From Pseudomonadota bacterium (GTDB taxonomy: Bacteria > Desulfobacterota > Desulfovibrionia > Desulfovibrionales > Desulfovibrionaceae), in the NCBI GenBank assembly GCA_023438245.1, contig JAEXRD010000080.1, positions 1-41,810 on the forward strand: a stretch of 41,810 bases of DNA, read 5' to 3'. The notes below the pieces were generated by a model. That model made no database searches. It saw nothing but the letters and a program-made list of their open reading frames with translations, and was not told where the DNA came from. The first letter of the stretch is position 1. Each line of letters opens with the position of its first letter. Below are positions 16,517 to 24,110 of this stretch, piece by piece. The translations under genes were made by a program, and so were the position numbers.

Positions 16517-17458
16517 CTATTTCAGCCTGTGCAGCAGGCTTTTCACGCGTCCGCGCACGAAGCGCAGCGGCTCGAAGCGCATGGGCTCCAGCGCGGGCTG
16601 GACTTCAAACCCGTTGGCATCGAACCCCTCCGGGGATTCCAGGGGGAAGACGAGCTGTCCCGGATCCGCGCCGGGCAGGCCGCGTTCCAGGGCCAGATCC
16701 CACAGCGGCACCTGCGCGGGGGAAAGCCCCAAAAGCGAGAACAGCGTCGCGTCCAGGGCCAGGGTGTCGGGCGCGGCCCCGATGAGCCCCAGCGGGAAGG
16801 GCTGGCCGTGGATGGGGCCGCCCCGGTGCATGGCGATGATGCCGTCGGCCAGGCCCAGGGCGGGCGGCAGGGCGGCTCGCAGGGCCAGGATCATGGCCTC
16901 CATGCGGCCGGGGTGGTCGCCCAGGCGCATGTGGGCCAGGGCCTTGCGGCAGCCGCACACGCAGCCGAACAGGTTCTTGGTGCTGGCCGTGGCCCGGAAC
17001 TGGCCGTGGGCCTTCACCCTGGCCAGGCTCACGATGCGGTCGGCCTGAAGCGCCGCGCGGGCCACGCCAATGGCTCCGCCCCCGGCGTCTTCCGTCAGCC
17101 GCAGCGGCACGGGATGCTTCAGCGTCGTCACCTTCAGCCCCAGGCCCGCCAGCGCCTGCGGATATCCCGCCGCGGCGGCCACGCGCTCGGCGCTGCCGAA
17201 GGCCGGGGAGTCGGCGAGAAACGGCCTGGCCCCGTGGTCCAGCAGATGCTCGCACACCGCGCGCACCACCTCGGGCCGGGTGCAGGAGAGCCCGGCGTTG
17301 GTGGGCGACACAAGATTGGGCTTCACCAACACGGCTGCGCCGGTCAAGGAGAGCCGAGGCAGGGCCGCGAACAGCCGATCCACGGCCCCGCGCAGGGCGG
17401 CGGGGTCGTAGCTGCCCTGGCGCAGCAGGGCCACGGGGATGCGGTTTTCGGCGGGCAT
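16517..17458 (-). CDS. DUF362 domain-containing protein
   Basis: DUF362 proteins are of uncertain biochemical role. Many occur fused to ferredoxin domains, but this 313-aa version has no such fusion. Visible features are AAVLVKPNLVSPTNAGLSCT near the N-terminus, VRAVCEHLLDHGARPFLADSPAFGS, VSLARVKAHGQFRATASTKNLFGCVCG (conserved Lys-Asn-Leu-hG core) and ALDATLFSLLGL. Four Cys occur in the middle (GCVCGCRKA and SCTRPE), and could bind metal. The start ATG 17458 lacks a strong SD. The gene diverges from the ModF-like gene and lies upstream of hypF on the same strand, with 81 nt between them. Confidence 0.8.
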   Translation of the reverse strand: MPAENRIPVALLRQGSYDPAALRGAVDRLFAALPRLSLTGAAVLVKPNLVSPTNAGLSCTRPEVVRAVCEHLLDHGARPFLADSPAFGSAERVAAAAGYPQALAGLGLKVTTLKHPVPLRLTEDAGGGAIGVARAALQADRIVSLARVKAHGQFRATASTKNLFGCVCGCRKALAHMRLGDHPGRMEAMILALRAALPPALGLADGIIAMHRGGPIHGQPFPLGLIGAAPDTLALDATLFSLLGLSPAQVPLWDLALERGLPGADPGQLVFPLESPEGFDANGFEVQPALEPMRFEPLRFVRGRVKSLLHRLK

Positions 17459-17546
17459 GGCCCAGGGCTAGCCGCAAACCGGCCCCAAGACAAGGGTCTT
17501 GATGCCCGGCGCGGGCGGGGGCATAGTGCGCCCCCGGAGGATAGAC

Positions 17547-19169
17547 ATGCCAGACGCCAGCCCAGCTTCGCTCCCCCTTGTCCGCCTGCGCAGGGTCAGC
17601 CTCACGCGCGGGGGCGTCCGCCTGGTGGACGGCCTGGACTTCGACCTCATGCCCGGCGCGCGCTGGGCCGTGCTGGGCGAGAACGGCGCGGGCAAGACCA
17701 CGCTGCTCCGGCTGGTGCGCGGCGATGTTCCGCCGGACCCGACCGTCGCGTCGGGCGGCGGCGGCAAGCGCGTGTACACCTTGCCCGGCCCCGATGGCCA
17801 GCCGGGGGAATCCCAGCCCTCGCCCCTGGGCCTGCGCCAGCGCCTGGCGCTCGTCGGCTCGGACATGCAGGACCTTTACGCCGTCAACGAGTGGGCGGCC
17901 ACGGGGCTGGAGGTCATCCTGGCGGGCTTCGACGACGCGCTGCTGCTCTACGGCCTGCCGGACCCGCAGCGCCGGGCCAGGGCCGAGGCGGTGGTGGCGG
18001 AGCTGGGCATCGCGCCCCTGGCGGCGCGGCGCATGGCCAGGCTCTCCACCGGCGAGGGCCGGAAGATACTGCTGGCCCGCGCCCTGGCCGTGGAGCCGGA
18101 CGTGCTGCTGCTGGACGAGTGCCTGGAGGGGCTGGACGCGCCCTCGCGCCGGGATTTCCTGGCCCTGCTGGACCGCGTGGCCGCGGCCCGGCCCGGCCTG
18201 GCCCTGCTGTTCACCAGCCATCGGGCCGGGGAACTGCCCGCCTGCCTGGAGAGCGCCCTGCTCATGGAGGGCGGGCGCATCGTGGGCAGCGGCCCGCTGG
18301 GCGAGATATTGGCCGACCCGGCAACCCCTGCGGAACGCGCGGGCCATGCCCCCGGCGCGCTGGAACTGCCCTCCGCCGCCCCTGCTGGCCCGGCCCCAGG
18401 CGAATTTCTGGCCCGCATCAGCGGTGCGGACGTGGACATCGGCGGCGAGCGCATCCTGCACGCCATCGACTGGACCATCCGCCCCGGCGAGCACTGGGCC
18501 GTGCTGGGCGCAAACGGCGCGGGCAAGAGCACGCTGCTCTCCCTGCTGGGCGGCGAGCACTGGCCCTCGGCGCTCACCGGCGCGCCCGGCAGCGTGGAAT
18601 ACGGCTTTGGCGAACCGGGGGAGACCCTGGACGACCTGCGCCGCCGCATCGGGGGGGTGTCCGCCGCGCTCCAGGCCGGATATTCCCATGACGTGACGGC
18701 GCTGGAAGCGGTGTGTTCCGGGGCTTCCGGCAGCGTGGGCCTCTACGCCGAGCCGGGGCCGGAAGTGCGCGCTCGGGCCGCGGAGTTGCTGGAGTTCTTC
18801 GGCCTTTCGGCGCTGGCGAACAGGCGCATCCGCACGCTTTCGCGCGGGCAGCTGCGGCGCGTGCTGCTGGCGCGCGCGCTGCTTTTCAACGGTTCGCCGG
18901 GACCGGGGGGCGAACGCCTGCCCGCCATGCCGCTGCCCTCAATGTTGTTGTTGGACGAGCCCATGGCCGGGCTGGACGCGCCCTCGCGCCGGGCCTTCCG
19001 CGCGCTGCTGGACCGCGTGGCGGGCCTGGGCGTGGCGCTGGTGCTGGTGACGCACCACGAGCGCGACCTGCCCGCCTGCGTGAACCGTGTGCTGGCGCTC
19101 CGGGGCGGGCGCGTGGCGTTCAATGGCACGCTGGCGGAATGGGCCGACGCAAAACGGCCCGCCTCCTGA
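17547..19169 (+). CDS. Tandem ATP-binding protein of the ModF type
   Basis: The 540-aa soluble protein has two ABC ATPase domains and no membrane segments. Domain 1: Walker A LGENGAGKTTLL near residue 45, signature LSTGEGRKILLARAL, Walker B VLLLDECLEGLD. Domain 2: Walker A LGANGAGKSTLL near residue 321, signature LSRGQLRRVLLARALL, Walker B MLLLDEPMAGLD, then VTHHERDLPACVN. The second domain's 'VCSGASGSVGLYAEPG' block is typical of ModF (PhrA), whose role in molybdate or metal transport is not settled. No permease gene is adjacent. ATG 17547 has GGAGG six nt upstream. ABC-F translation factors are less likely because the long inter-domain linker is missing. Confidence 0.78.
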   Translation: MPDASPASLPLVRLRRVSLTRGGVRLVDGLDFDLMPGARWAVLGENGAGKTTLLRLVRGDVPPDPTVASGGGGKRVYTLPGPDGQPGESQPSPLGLRQRLALVGSDMQDLYAVNEWAATGLEVILAGFDDALLLYGLPDPQRRARAEAVVAELGIAPLAARRMARLSTGEGRKILLARALAVEPDVLLLDECLEGLDAPSRRDFLALLDRVAAARPGLALLFTSHRAGELPACLESALLMEGGRIVGSGPLGEILADPATPAERAGHAPGALELPSAAPAGPAPGEFLARISGADVDIGGERILHAIDWTIRPGEHWAVLGANGAGKSTLLSLLGGEHWPSALTGAPGSVEYGFGEPGETLDDLRRRIGGVSAALQAGYSHDVTALEAVCSGASGSVGLYAEPGPEVRARAAELLEFFGLSALANRRIRTLSRGQLRRVLLARALLFNGSPGPGGERLPAMPLPSMLLLDEPMAGLDAPSRRAFRALLDRVAGLGVALVLVTHHERDLPACVNRVLALRGGRVAFNGTLAEWADAKRPAS

Positions 19170-19191
19170 CTGGAAGCGGGCCGTCTGTTTT
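19154..19191 (+). terminator. Terminator overlapping the ModF-like stop codon
   Basis: A perfect 9-bp stem (ACGGCCCGC at 19154-19162, GCGGGCCGT at 19176-19184) is followed by CTGTTTTC. The TGA stop at 19167-19169 is in the loop, so the left arm is coding sequence. Confidence 0.7.
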
Positions 19192-19206
19192 CGTGGGGGG
19201 CGCGGG

Positions 19207-19587
19207 CTAGCTGCTGCGGCTGATGAACAGGCTGGCTTCGCGCGGGGGGCGCACGGCGTGGCCGTAGCCCTTGTGGCGTTTCTGCTCCTGGTCCGCGCGG
19301 CGGATGTCCTCGCGGATGGACTTCTGCAGGCGCTTGGCCTCCTCGATGATGCTGGCCTGGAGGTCCTTGAGCTCCATGAGCCGGTCCACCAACTGGTCCA
19401 GGGTCTGCTCGGCCTCGCCGGGCAGGGTGGCGTCGGCCAGATCCTGGTGGCCCAGGGCCTGGTCCATGATCGCGTCGCGTCCGAAGGCCAGGGCTTCCGC
19501 CTTGTCCACGTCGCCCGCGCGCAGGTGATCCAGCTCCTGGCGGCCCAGCTCGATGGCCCTGTCGATGAGGATCAGCGCCTGGTTCAT
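19207..19587 (-). CDS. Helical hypothetical protein, possibly FliT/FlgN-like
   Basis: The 126-aa protein is almost all helix, rich in Glu, Asp, Leu and Ala: residues 1-50 (ALILIDRAIELGRQELDHL) and 55-100 (ELKDLQASIIEEAKRLQKSI), with a basic, loose C-terminus. Size and helical hairpin layout resemble flagellar export chaperones of the FliT/FlgN class, but there is no diagnostic motif, so the role is uncertain. The start ATG 19587 lies 2 nt after the stop of the upstream gene, with AAGGA before it. The two genes therefore form a tight operon. Confidence 0.7.
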   Translation of the reverse strand: MNQALILIDRAIELGRQELDHLRAGDVDKAEALAFGRDAIMDQALGHQDLADATLPGEAEQTLDQLVDRLMELKDLQASIIEEAKRLQKSIREDIRRADQEQKRHKGYGHAVRPPREASLFISRSS

Positions 19588-19589
19588 GG

Positions 19590-20195
19590 CTAGTCCTTCC
19601 CGGAGGACCGGATGTCCTCGCGCAGCAGCGCGATGACCTTCTTCCAGCGGTTCACGGCGGGCTGGTACTCGTACTCCAGCAGGTCGGCCAGCAGGATCCA
19701 GTCCTCGTTGGCCAGCACTTCGTTCATCTCGGTGAACAGGTCGGAGAGCTGGCCGCTGGCCTCCACGAACTCCTTGTGGTCCTTGAGCGAGAATTCGCCG
19801 CGCAGGGTGCTGATCATGCCGATGAAGTCGCGGGTGACGTCCAGCAGGTCCTGGTAGGTCTCCAGGGCCTCGGCGTCGTCGGCCTGGCGGAACAGCTCGG
19901 CCACGCGGCTGGCGCCCTCGCCCATGAGGGTGACGACCTTGTACAGCTCGCGGGTGATCTCCACGGCCACATCGCCCACGGGCATGGTGCGGATGTCCAC
20001 GGTGCGCACGTCGCTGATGTCGATGTCCTCGGCCTGGTGCGGGTAGATCTCGGAGAAGGGCTCGTCGTTGACGAACACGTCGGTGACCACGCGGTCGGTG
20101 AGGGTGTCGCCCTCCATGAGCTTGACGAAAATCTGGTCCAGGTTCTGGAACTGGCCCATGTTCAGATCGCTTTTGTGACCGTCGATGAGAATCAT
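19590..20195 (-). CDS. Acidic helical hypothetical protein
   Basis: I do not recognise a named family. The 201-aa product has a beta-rich N-terminal part (MILIDGHKSDLNMGQFQNLD... TDVFVNDEPFSE... VRTVDIRTMPV) and a strongly acidic helical remainder (VAVEITRELYKVVTLMGEGAS, LFTEMNEVLANEDWILLADL), ending YEYQPAVNRWKKVIALLRED. No signal peptide or membrane segment is seen. ATG 20195 has AAGGAGG seven nt upstream. It is co-transcribed with the 126-aa helical gene downstream and with the GT9 gene upstream (54 nt apart), so a link to surface or flagellar structures is possible but only inferred. Confidence 0.7.
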   Translation of the reverse strand: MILIDGHKSDLNMGQFQNLDQIFVKLMEGDTLTDRVVTDVFVNDEPFSEIYPHQAEDIDISDVRTVDIRTMPVGDVAVEITRELYKVVTLMGEGASRVAELFRQADDAEALETYQDLLDVTRDFIGMISTLRGEFSLKDHKEFVEASGQLSDLFTEMNEVLANEDWILLADLLEYEYQPAVNRWKKVIALLREDIRSSGKD

Positions 20196-20249
20196 GTCAT
20201 CCCCTCCTTGGGTGGTGTGGCGTCGGTATGGAAATGGAATCTGCGACTC

Positions 20250-21860
20250 CTATGCATGTTGTGTGCCAGGTGCAATTGATGCCCGCAGGGCCAGCGCGAG
20301 CGAGCGGAAGCGGCCCGCCAGGGCCAGGATTTCCGGCAGCTCCAGGCCCGGGCGCTCGCTCTCGTACACCCACAGCTCGGCCAGCACGGAAAGCCTCGGC
20401 TCGGCCCCCAGGGCGCTCTGCACGCGCTGCCAGGTGGCCAGGAACTTGGCCTTGGCCGTGGGGATGGGATCGCGGGAGAGCAGCTCGCCCTGGCGCAGCA
20501 GCAGGAACAGCAGGTCCGAGGCCTCGCCCAGGGCCTTGCCCAGGGCCTGCGCGGCTTCCGGGCTTAGGGGGTGGGCAGGGTGTTCCCGTGTCGATTGCTC
20601 CTGCGTGGCCTCCAGCTCCTCGCCGTCAAGATATCGACGATACAGTTCCCGCTGCGCGCGGATGAGCCGGGTGCGGTCCTCGTCCTCATGGCGGGACAGG
20701 CAGGAAAGATCCATCAGCCCGTCCGCGCCGATGACGCTCCGCCAGGCGCGCGCGCCCAGGTCCGGCGCGGGCCTGGGGTCGCGGCCCTCAAGCATGTCCA
20801 GGGCCAGGGCGGCCACGCCGGGGCTGGAGATGGCCCAGCGGCAGGCCTCGCCCCCGTCGGCGTCGCTGCTGTTCACGCAGGCTTTGCCGAAGGCGCAGGG
20901 GTGGCAGGGCAGATCGGGCTCCAGGCACAGGCAGCCGGGCAGGTACGGGCCGGTGTCCCAGGGCTGGGCCGTGGCCAGGAAGATCGCCAGGCAGCGCACG
21001 CCCAGGCCAGCGGCCAGGTGCATGGTGCCGGTGTCGTTGGTGATGAGCAGCTCGCAGCAGGAAAGCGCGGCGGCCAGTTCGCGCAGGCCCGTCGACCCCA
21101 TCAGGTCGGCCATGGGCACGGCCGCGCGTTCCTTCAGCCGCTCGCCCAGATGGCGCTCCTGCTCCGTGCCCACCAGCACCGGAACGTAGCCCTTGGCTGA
21201 GAGCCTGGCGGCCACGTCGGCGAAGCGGGCCACGGGCCAGCGGCGGCGCTCCTCGCTGGCGCCCAGTTGGATGGCCACCAGCCCCCTGGCCTGCGCGGCC
21301 TGGGGGCAGAGCTCGAAAATGCGGGCCTTGGCCGAGGCCTTTTCCCCCTCGGTGGGGCCTTTCAGGCCAAAAGATTTGGGCGCTCCCTCCAGGCCGGAGA
21401 TGCGCCGGAAGATGTCCACGATGTTGAACGGGCTGGCCCCGCGCGAGCGGGAGGCCAACTGCAGGAACGCGGCCCAGGCGCTGGTGTCGGCGTTGAAGCC
21501 GAACTCGTCCAGCACGAAGCCGCGCACCTCGCGCGCGCCCAGCCCGCGTGCGAGCAGCCGCGCTGGCTGCGAGGGCGTCAGGTTGATGACGATATCGGGG
21601 GGGCTGCCCGCGCCAAGCGCCTCTACCGCCTCGCGGTGGGCGGCCAGGCCCTGCCGCCAGCCCTTGTCCAGCCGGGCCAGAATGCGCGCGCCGGGGAAGG
21701 GCCGCACGCTGGCGATGCCCTGCATCAGCTCCGCCGCCGGGGCGAAGTTCTCCAGGCAGGCCAGGTGGATGGCGTGGCCACGGGCCGCCAGCCCGGCGAT
21801 GGCCGGCTGGGACTGGAGCAGGTCGCCCAGGCGGGTGAGGTTCATGACCAGGATGTCCAT
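20250..21860 (-). CDS. Glycosyltransferase family 9 (ADP-heptose:LPS heptosyltransferase-like)
   Basis: The 536-aa protein has a GT9 domain over about residues 1-350. Visible are the N-terminal NLTRLGDLLQSQPAIAGL, the VAIQLGASEERRRWPVARFADVA donor-site block, ELAAALSCCELLITNDTGTMHLAAGLGVRCLAIF and a Cys-rich PCHPCAFGKACVN segment seen in many Desulfovibrio-type GT9 proteins. A C-terminal helical extension of about 180 residues is unusual in length and has no recognised domain. It likely adds a heptose or other sugar to LPS core or a surface protein. Start ATG 21860, GGAGA upstream. It precedes the two acidic helical genes on the same strand. Confidence 0.85.
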   Translation of the reverse strand: MDILVMNLTRLGDLLQSQPAIAGLAARGHAIHLACLENFAPAAELMQGIASVRPFPGARILARLDKGWRQGLAAHREAVEALGAGSPPDIVINLTPSQPARLLARGLGAREVRGFVLDEFGFNADTSAWAAFLQLASRSRGASPFNIVDIFRRISGLEGAPKSFGLKGPTEGEKASAKARIFELCPQAAQARGLVAIQLGASEERRRWPVARFADVAARLSAKGYVPVLVGTEQERHLGERLKERAAVPMADLMGSTGLRELAAALSCCELLITNDTGTMHLAAGLGVRCLAIFLATAQPWDTGPYLPGCLCLEPDLPCHPCAFGKACVNSSDADGGEACRWAISSPGVAALALDMLEGRDPRPAPDLGARAWRSVIGADGLMDLSCLSRHEDEDRTRLIRAQRELYRRYLDGEELEATQEQSTREHPAHPLSPEAAQALGKALGEASDLLFLLLRQGELLSRDPIPTAKAKFLATWQRVQSALGAEPRLSVLAELWVYESERPGLELPEILALAGRFRSLALALRASIAPGTQHA

Positions 21861-22152
21861 GCGCTCTCCGGCGGAAATGTCCGCCCCGGGAGCGAAGCAA
21901 GAACCTTGCCGGATGCGAGGGGAGGGAGGGGCCTGCCGCTCACCTGCGGCGAACGGCGCAAAATCCCCGGCGAATGTTCACCCCCCGGAAACCCCATGCT
22001 CGCCGCGCAAAACCCGCCGTTCGGCGAATGGGCCCGGAACAGCGCGCAAAACCTCGTGTACTCCTGGTCTCGACGACGCGGGGAACCGCCGCAGGCCGCA
22101 GGGAGCGGCAAGGGCGGACCCGAGGCACGCAACAGAAACCAGGAGGAAGACC
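21861..22152. promoter_or_regulatory. Divergent intergenic region with three GCGCAAAA repeats
   Basis: The octamer GCGCAAAA occurs at 21956, 22005 and 22044 in the same orientation. The first two copies are each followed within about 20 nt by GGCGAATG (21969 and 22023). The region separates the GT9 gene (minus) from the acetate-uptake operon (plus), so the repeats could be regulator sites for the latter. No good -35/-10 pair or -24/-12 was seen. Confidence 0.3.
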
Positions 22153-22458
22153 ATGCAGAGGAAAGCGGACGACATCATCCAATCGGCGGAGTTCCAGGCC
22201 CTGGTGGCCACAAAGGGAACGGTTTCGGCCATCCTGTCCGTCATCATGCTGGCCGTGTACTTCGGATTCATCCTGGTGCTGGCCTTCAACAAGGAGGCGC
22301 TGGGCCAGGTCATCGCCCCGGGCCTGTCCGTGGGCATCCCCGTCGGCCTGGGGGTCATCCTGCTGGCCTGGGTGCTCACCGGGGTCTACGTGTTCTGGGC
22401 CAACGACAAATACGACGGCGCGGTGAATTCCATCCGCGAAACCCTCCGGAGGAAATAA
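22153..22458 (+). CDS. DUF485 small membrane protein (YjcH-like), partner of ActP
   Basis: The 101-aa protein has two transmembrane helices (about residues 24-46, VSAILSVIMLAVYFGFILVL; and 58-82, IPVGLGVILLAWVLTGVYVFW). It also has the family's terminal RKADDIIQSAEF and YDGAVNSIRETL segments. DUF485 proteins are encoded next to sodium/acetate symporters and are thought to assist them. ATG 22153 has AGGAGG six nt upstream. The stop is one nucleotide before the ActP start, so the two are coupled. Confidence 0.9.
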   Translation: MQRKADDIIQSAEFQALVATKGTVSAILSVIMLAVYFGFILVLAFNKEALGQVIAPGLSVGIPVGLGVILLAWVLTGVYVFWANDKYDGAVNSIRETLRRK

Positions 22459-22459
22459 C

Positions 22460-24013
22460 ATGGACCAGTTCCAGACCACCATCGGCCAGCCCAACACCAT
22501 CAGCATCCTGTTCTTCTTCGTGTTCATCTCGGTGACCATGGCCATCACCTACTTCGCGGCCAAGCGCACCAAGACCACGGCGGAGTTCTACACCGCGGGC
22601 GGCGGCATCTCCGGCTTCCAGAACGGCCTGGCGCTGGCGGGCGACTACATGAGCGCGGCCAGCTTCCTGGGCATCGCGGGGCTGGTGTCGCTCAAGGGCT
22701 ACGACGGGCTGATCTACTCCATCGGCTTCCTCGTCGGCTGGCCGCTCATCATGTTCCTCATCGCCGAGCCCCTGCGCAACCTGGGCAAGTACACCTTCGC
22801 CGACGTGGTGGCCTACCGCCTGAGCCAGAAGCCCATCCGCATCGCGGCGTCCGTCGGCTCGCTCATGACCGTGTGCTTCTACCTCATCGCGCAGATGGTG
22901 GGCTCCGGCTCGCTCATCAAGATGATGTTCGGCCTGCCGTACGAGGTGGCCATCGTGTTCGTGGGCGCGGTGATGATCGCCTACGTGCTCTTCGGCGGCA
23001 TGCTGGCCACCACCTGGGTGCAGATCATCAAGGCCGTGCTGCTCCTCGGCGGGGCCACCATCCTCGTGCTCATGGTGCTGGCCAAGTTCGGCATGAACCC
23101 CGTGAACCTCTTCGCCGCGGCCCAGGCCAAGTACGGCGACAAGGTGCTGGCCCCCGGCGGGCTGGTGTCCAACCCCTGGGATGCCGTGTCCCTCGGCCTG
23201 GCGCTCATGTTCGGCACCGCGGGCCTTCCGCACATCCTCATGCGCTTCTACACCGTGCCCGACGCCAAGGCCGCCCGCAAGAGCGTGTTCGTGGCCACCG
23301 GCTTCATCGCCTTCTTCTACATCCTCACCTTCATCATCGGCTTCGGGGCCATGGTGCTGGTGGGCCAGGACGTGATCTCCGGCATGGACAAGGGCGGCAA
23401 CATGGCCGCGCTGCTCCTGGCCGAGGTCACCGGCGGCACCATGTTCCTCGGGTTCATCGCGGCGGTGGCCTTCGCCACCATCCTGGCCGTGGTGGCGGGC
23501 CTCACCCTCGCCGGTGCCACCACGCTCTCCCACGACCTGTACGTGAACGTGTTCCGCAGCGGCCAGGCCAACGAGCAGGAAGAGGTGCGCGTGGCCAAGG
23601 CCGCCACCCTTGGCCTGGGCGTGCTGGCCGTGGCCCTCGGCCTGGCCTTCAAGGGCCAGAACGTGGCCTTCATGGTGGGCCTGGCCTTCGCCATCGCCGC
23701 TTCCGCCAACTTCCCGGCCCTGGTGCTCTCCATCACCTGGCGCGGCTTCAGCACCTTCGGCGCGGTGTGCTCCATCGTCACCGGCACCGTGCTGGCCGTG
23801 GTGCTCATCGTCATCAGCCCCACGGTGTGGGTGGACATCATGAAGAACCCCATGGCCATCTTCCCGCTCAAGAACCCGGCCATCATCTCCATCACCGGGG
23901 CCTTCGTGGCGGGCTGGATCGGGTCGCTGCTCAAGCGTGACGAAAAGGCCGAGAGCCTGTATGCGGAGCAGAAGGTCCGCAACTACCTCGGGGTGAGCCT
24001 GCCGCAGGAGTAG
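22460..24013 (+). CDS. actP: Cation/acetate symporter, SSS family (ActP-like)
   Basis: This 517-aa sodium:solute symporter has 13 predicted hydrophobic segments. Typical SSS motifs are visible: FYTAGGGISGFQNGLALAGDYMSAASFLGIAG in the N-terminal third, AYVLFGGMLATTWVQIIKAVLL, FGTAGLPHILMRFYTVPDAKAARKS and VAGLTLAGATTLSHDLYVNV. These match ActP-type acetate/glycolate permeases. The short NFPALVLSITWRGFSTFGAV near the end is also characteristic. With DUF485 upstream, acetate or pyruvate/lactate uptake is likely. The N-terminus is membrane-embedded (NTISILFFFVFISVTMAITY). Start ATG 22460. Confidence 0.9.
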   Translation: MDQFQTTIGQPNTISILFFFVFISVTMAITYFAAKRTKTTAEFYTAGGGISGFQNGLALAGDYMSAASFLGIAGLVSLKGYDGLIYSIGFLVGWPLIMFLIAEPLRNLGKYTFADVVAYRLSQKPIRIAASVGSLMTVCFYLIAQMVGSGSLIKMMFGLPYEVAIVFVGAVMIAYVLFGGMLATTWVQIIKAVLLLGGATILVLMVLAKFGMNPVNLFAAAQAKYGDKVLAPGGLVSNPWDAVSLGLALMFGTAGLPHILMRFYTVPDAKAARKSVFVATGFIAFFYILTFIIGFGAMVLVGQDVISGMDKGGNMAALLLAEVTGGTMFLGFIAAVAFATILAVVAGLTLAGATTLSHDLYVNVFRSGQANEQEEVRVAKAATLGLGVLAVALGLAFKGQNVAFMVGLAFAIAASANFPALVLSITWRGFSTFGAVCSIVTGTVLAVVLIVISPTVWVDIMKNPMAIFPLKNPAIISITGAFVAGWIGSLLKRDEKAESLYAEQKVRNYLGVSLPQE

Positions 24014-24036
24014 GTCCCCCGGCCCCTGAAAAAACC

Positions 24037-24080
24037 GGGCCTCCCCCCTCCCGCCGCAGAAGCGGGGAGGCGGGAGGCCC
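24037..24080 (+). terminator. Strong GC hairpin after actP
   Basis: GGGCCTCCC at 24037 pairs with GGGAGGCCC ending at 24080, and inner arms CCTCCCGCCGC / GCGGGGAGG pair around an AGAA loop. There is no T-tract on the plus strand (AAACGCG follows). An A-run precedes it, so on the minus strand it would be followed by T's. It probably attenuates or stabilises the actP transcript rather than fully ending it. Confidence 0.45.
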
Positions 24081-24110
24081 AAACGCGCCCCACGCGCCGG
24101 AGAGAAGTTC

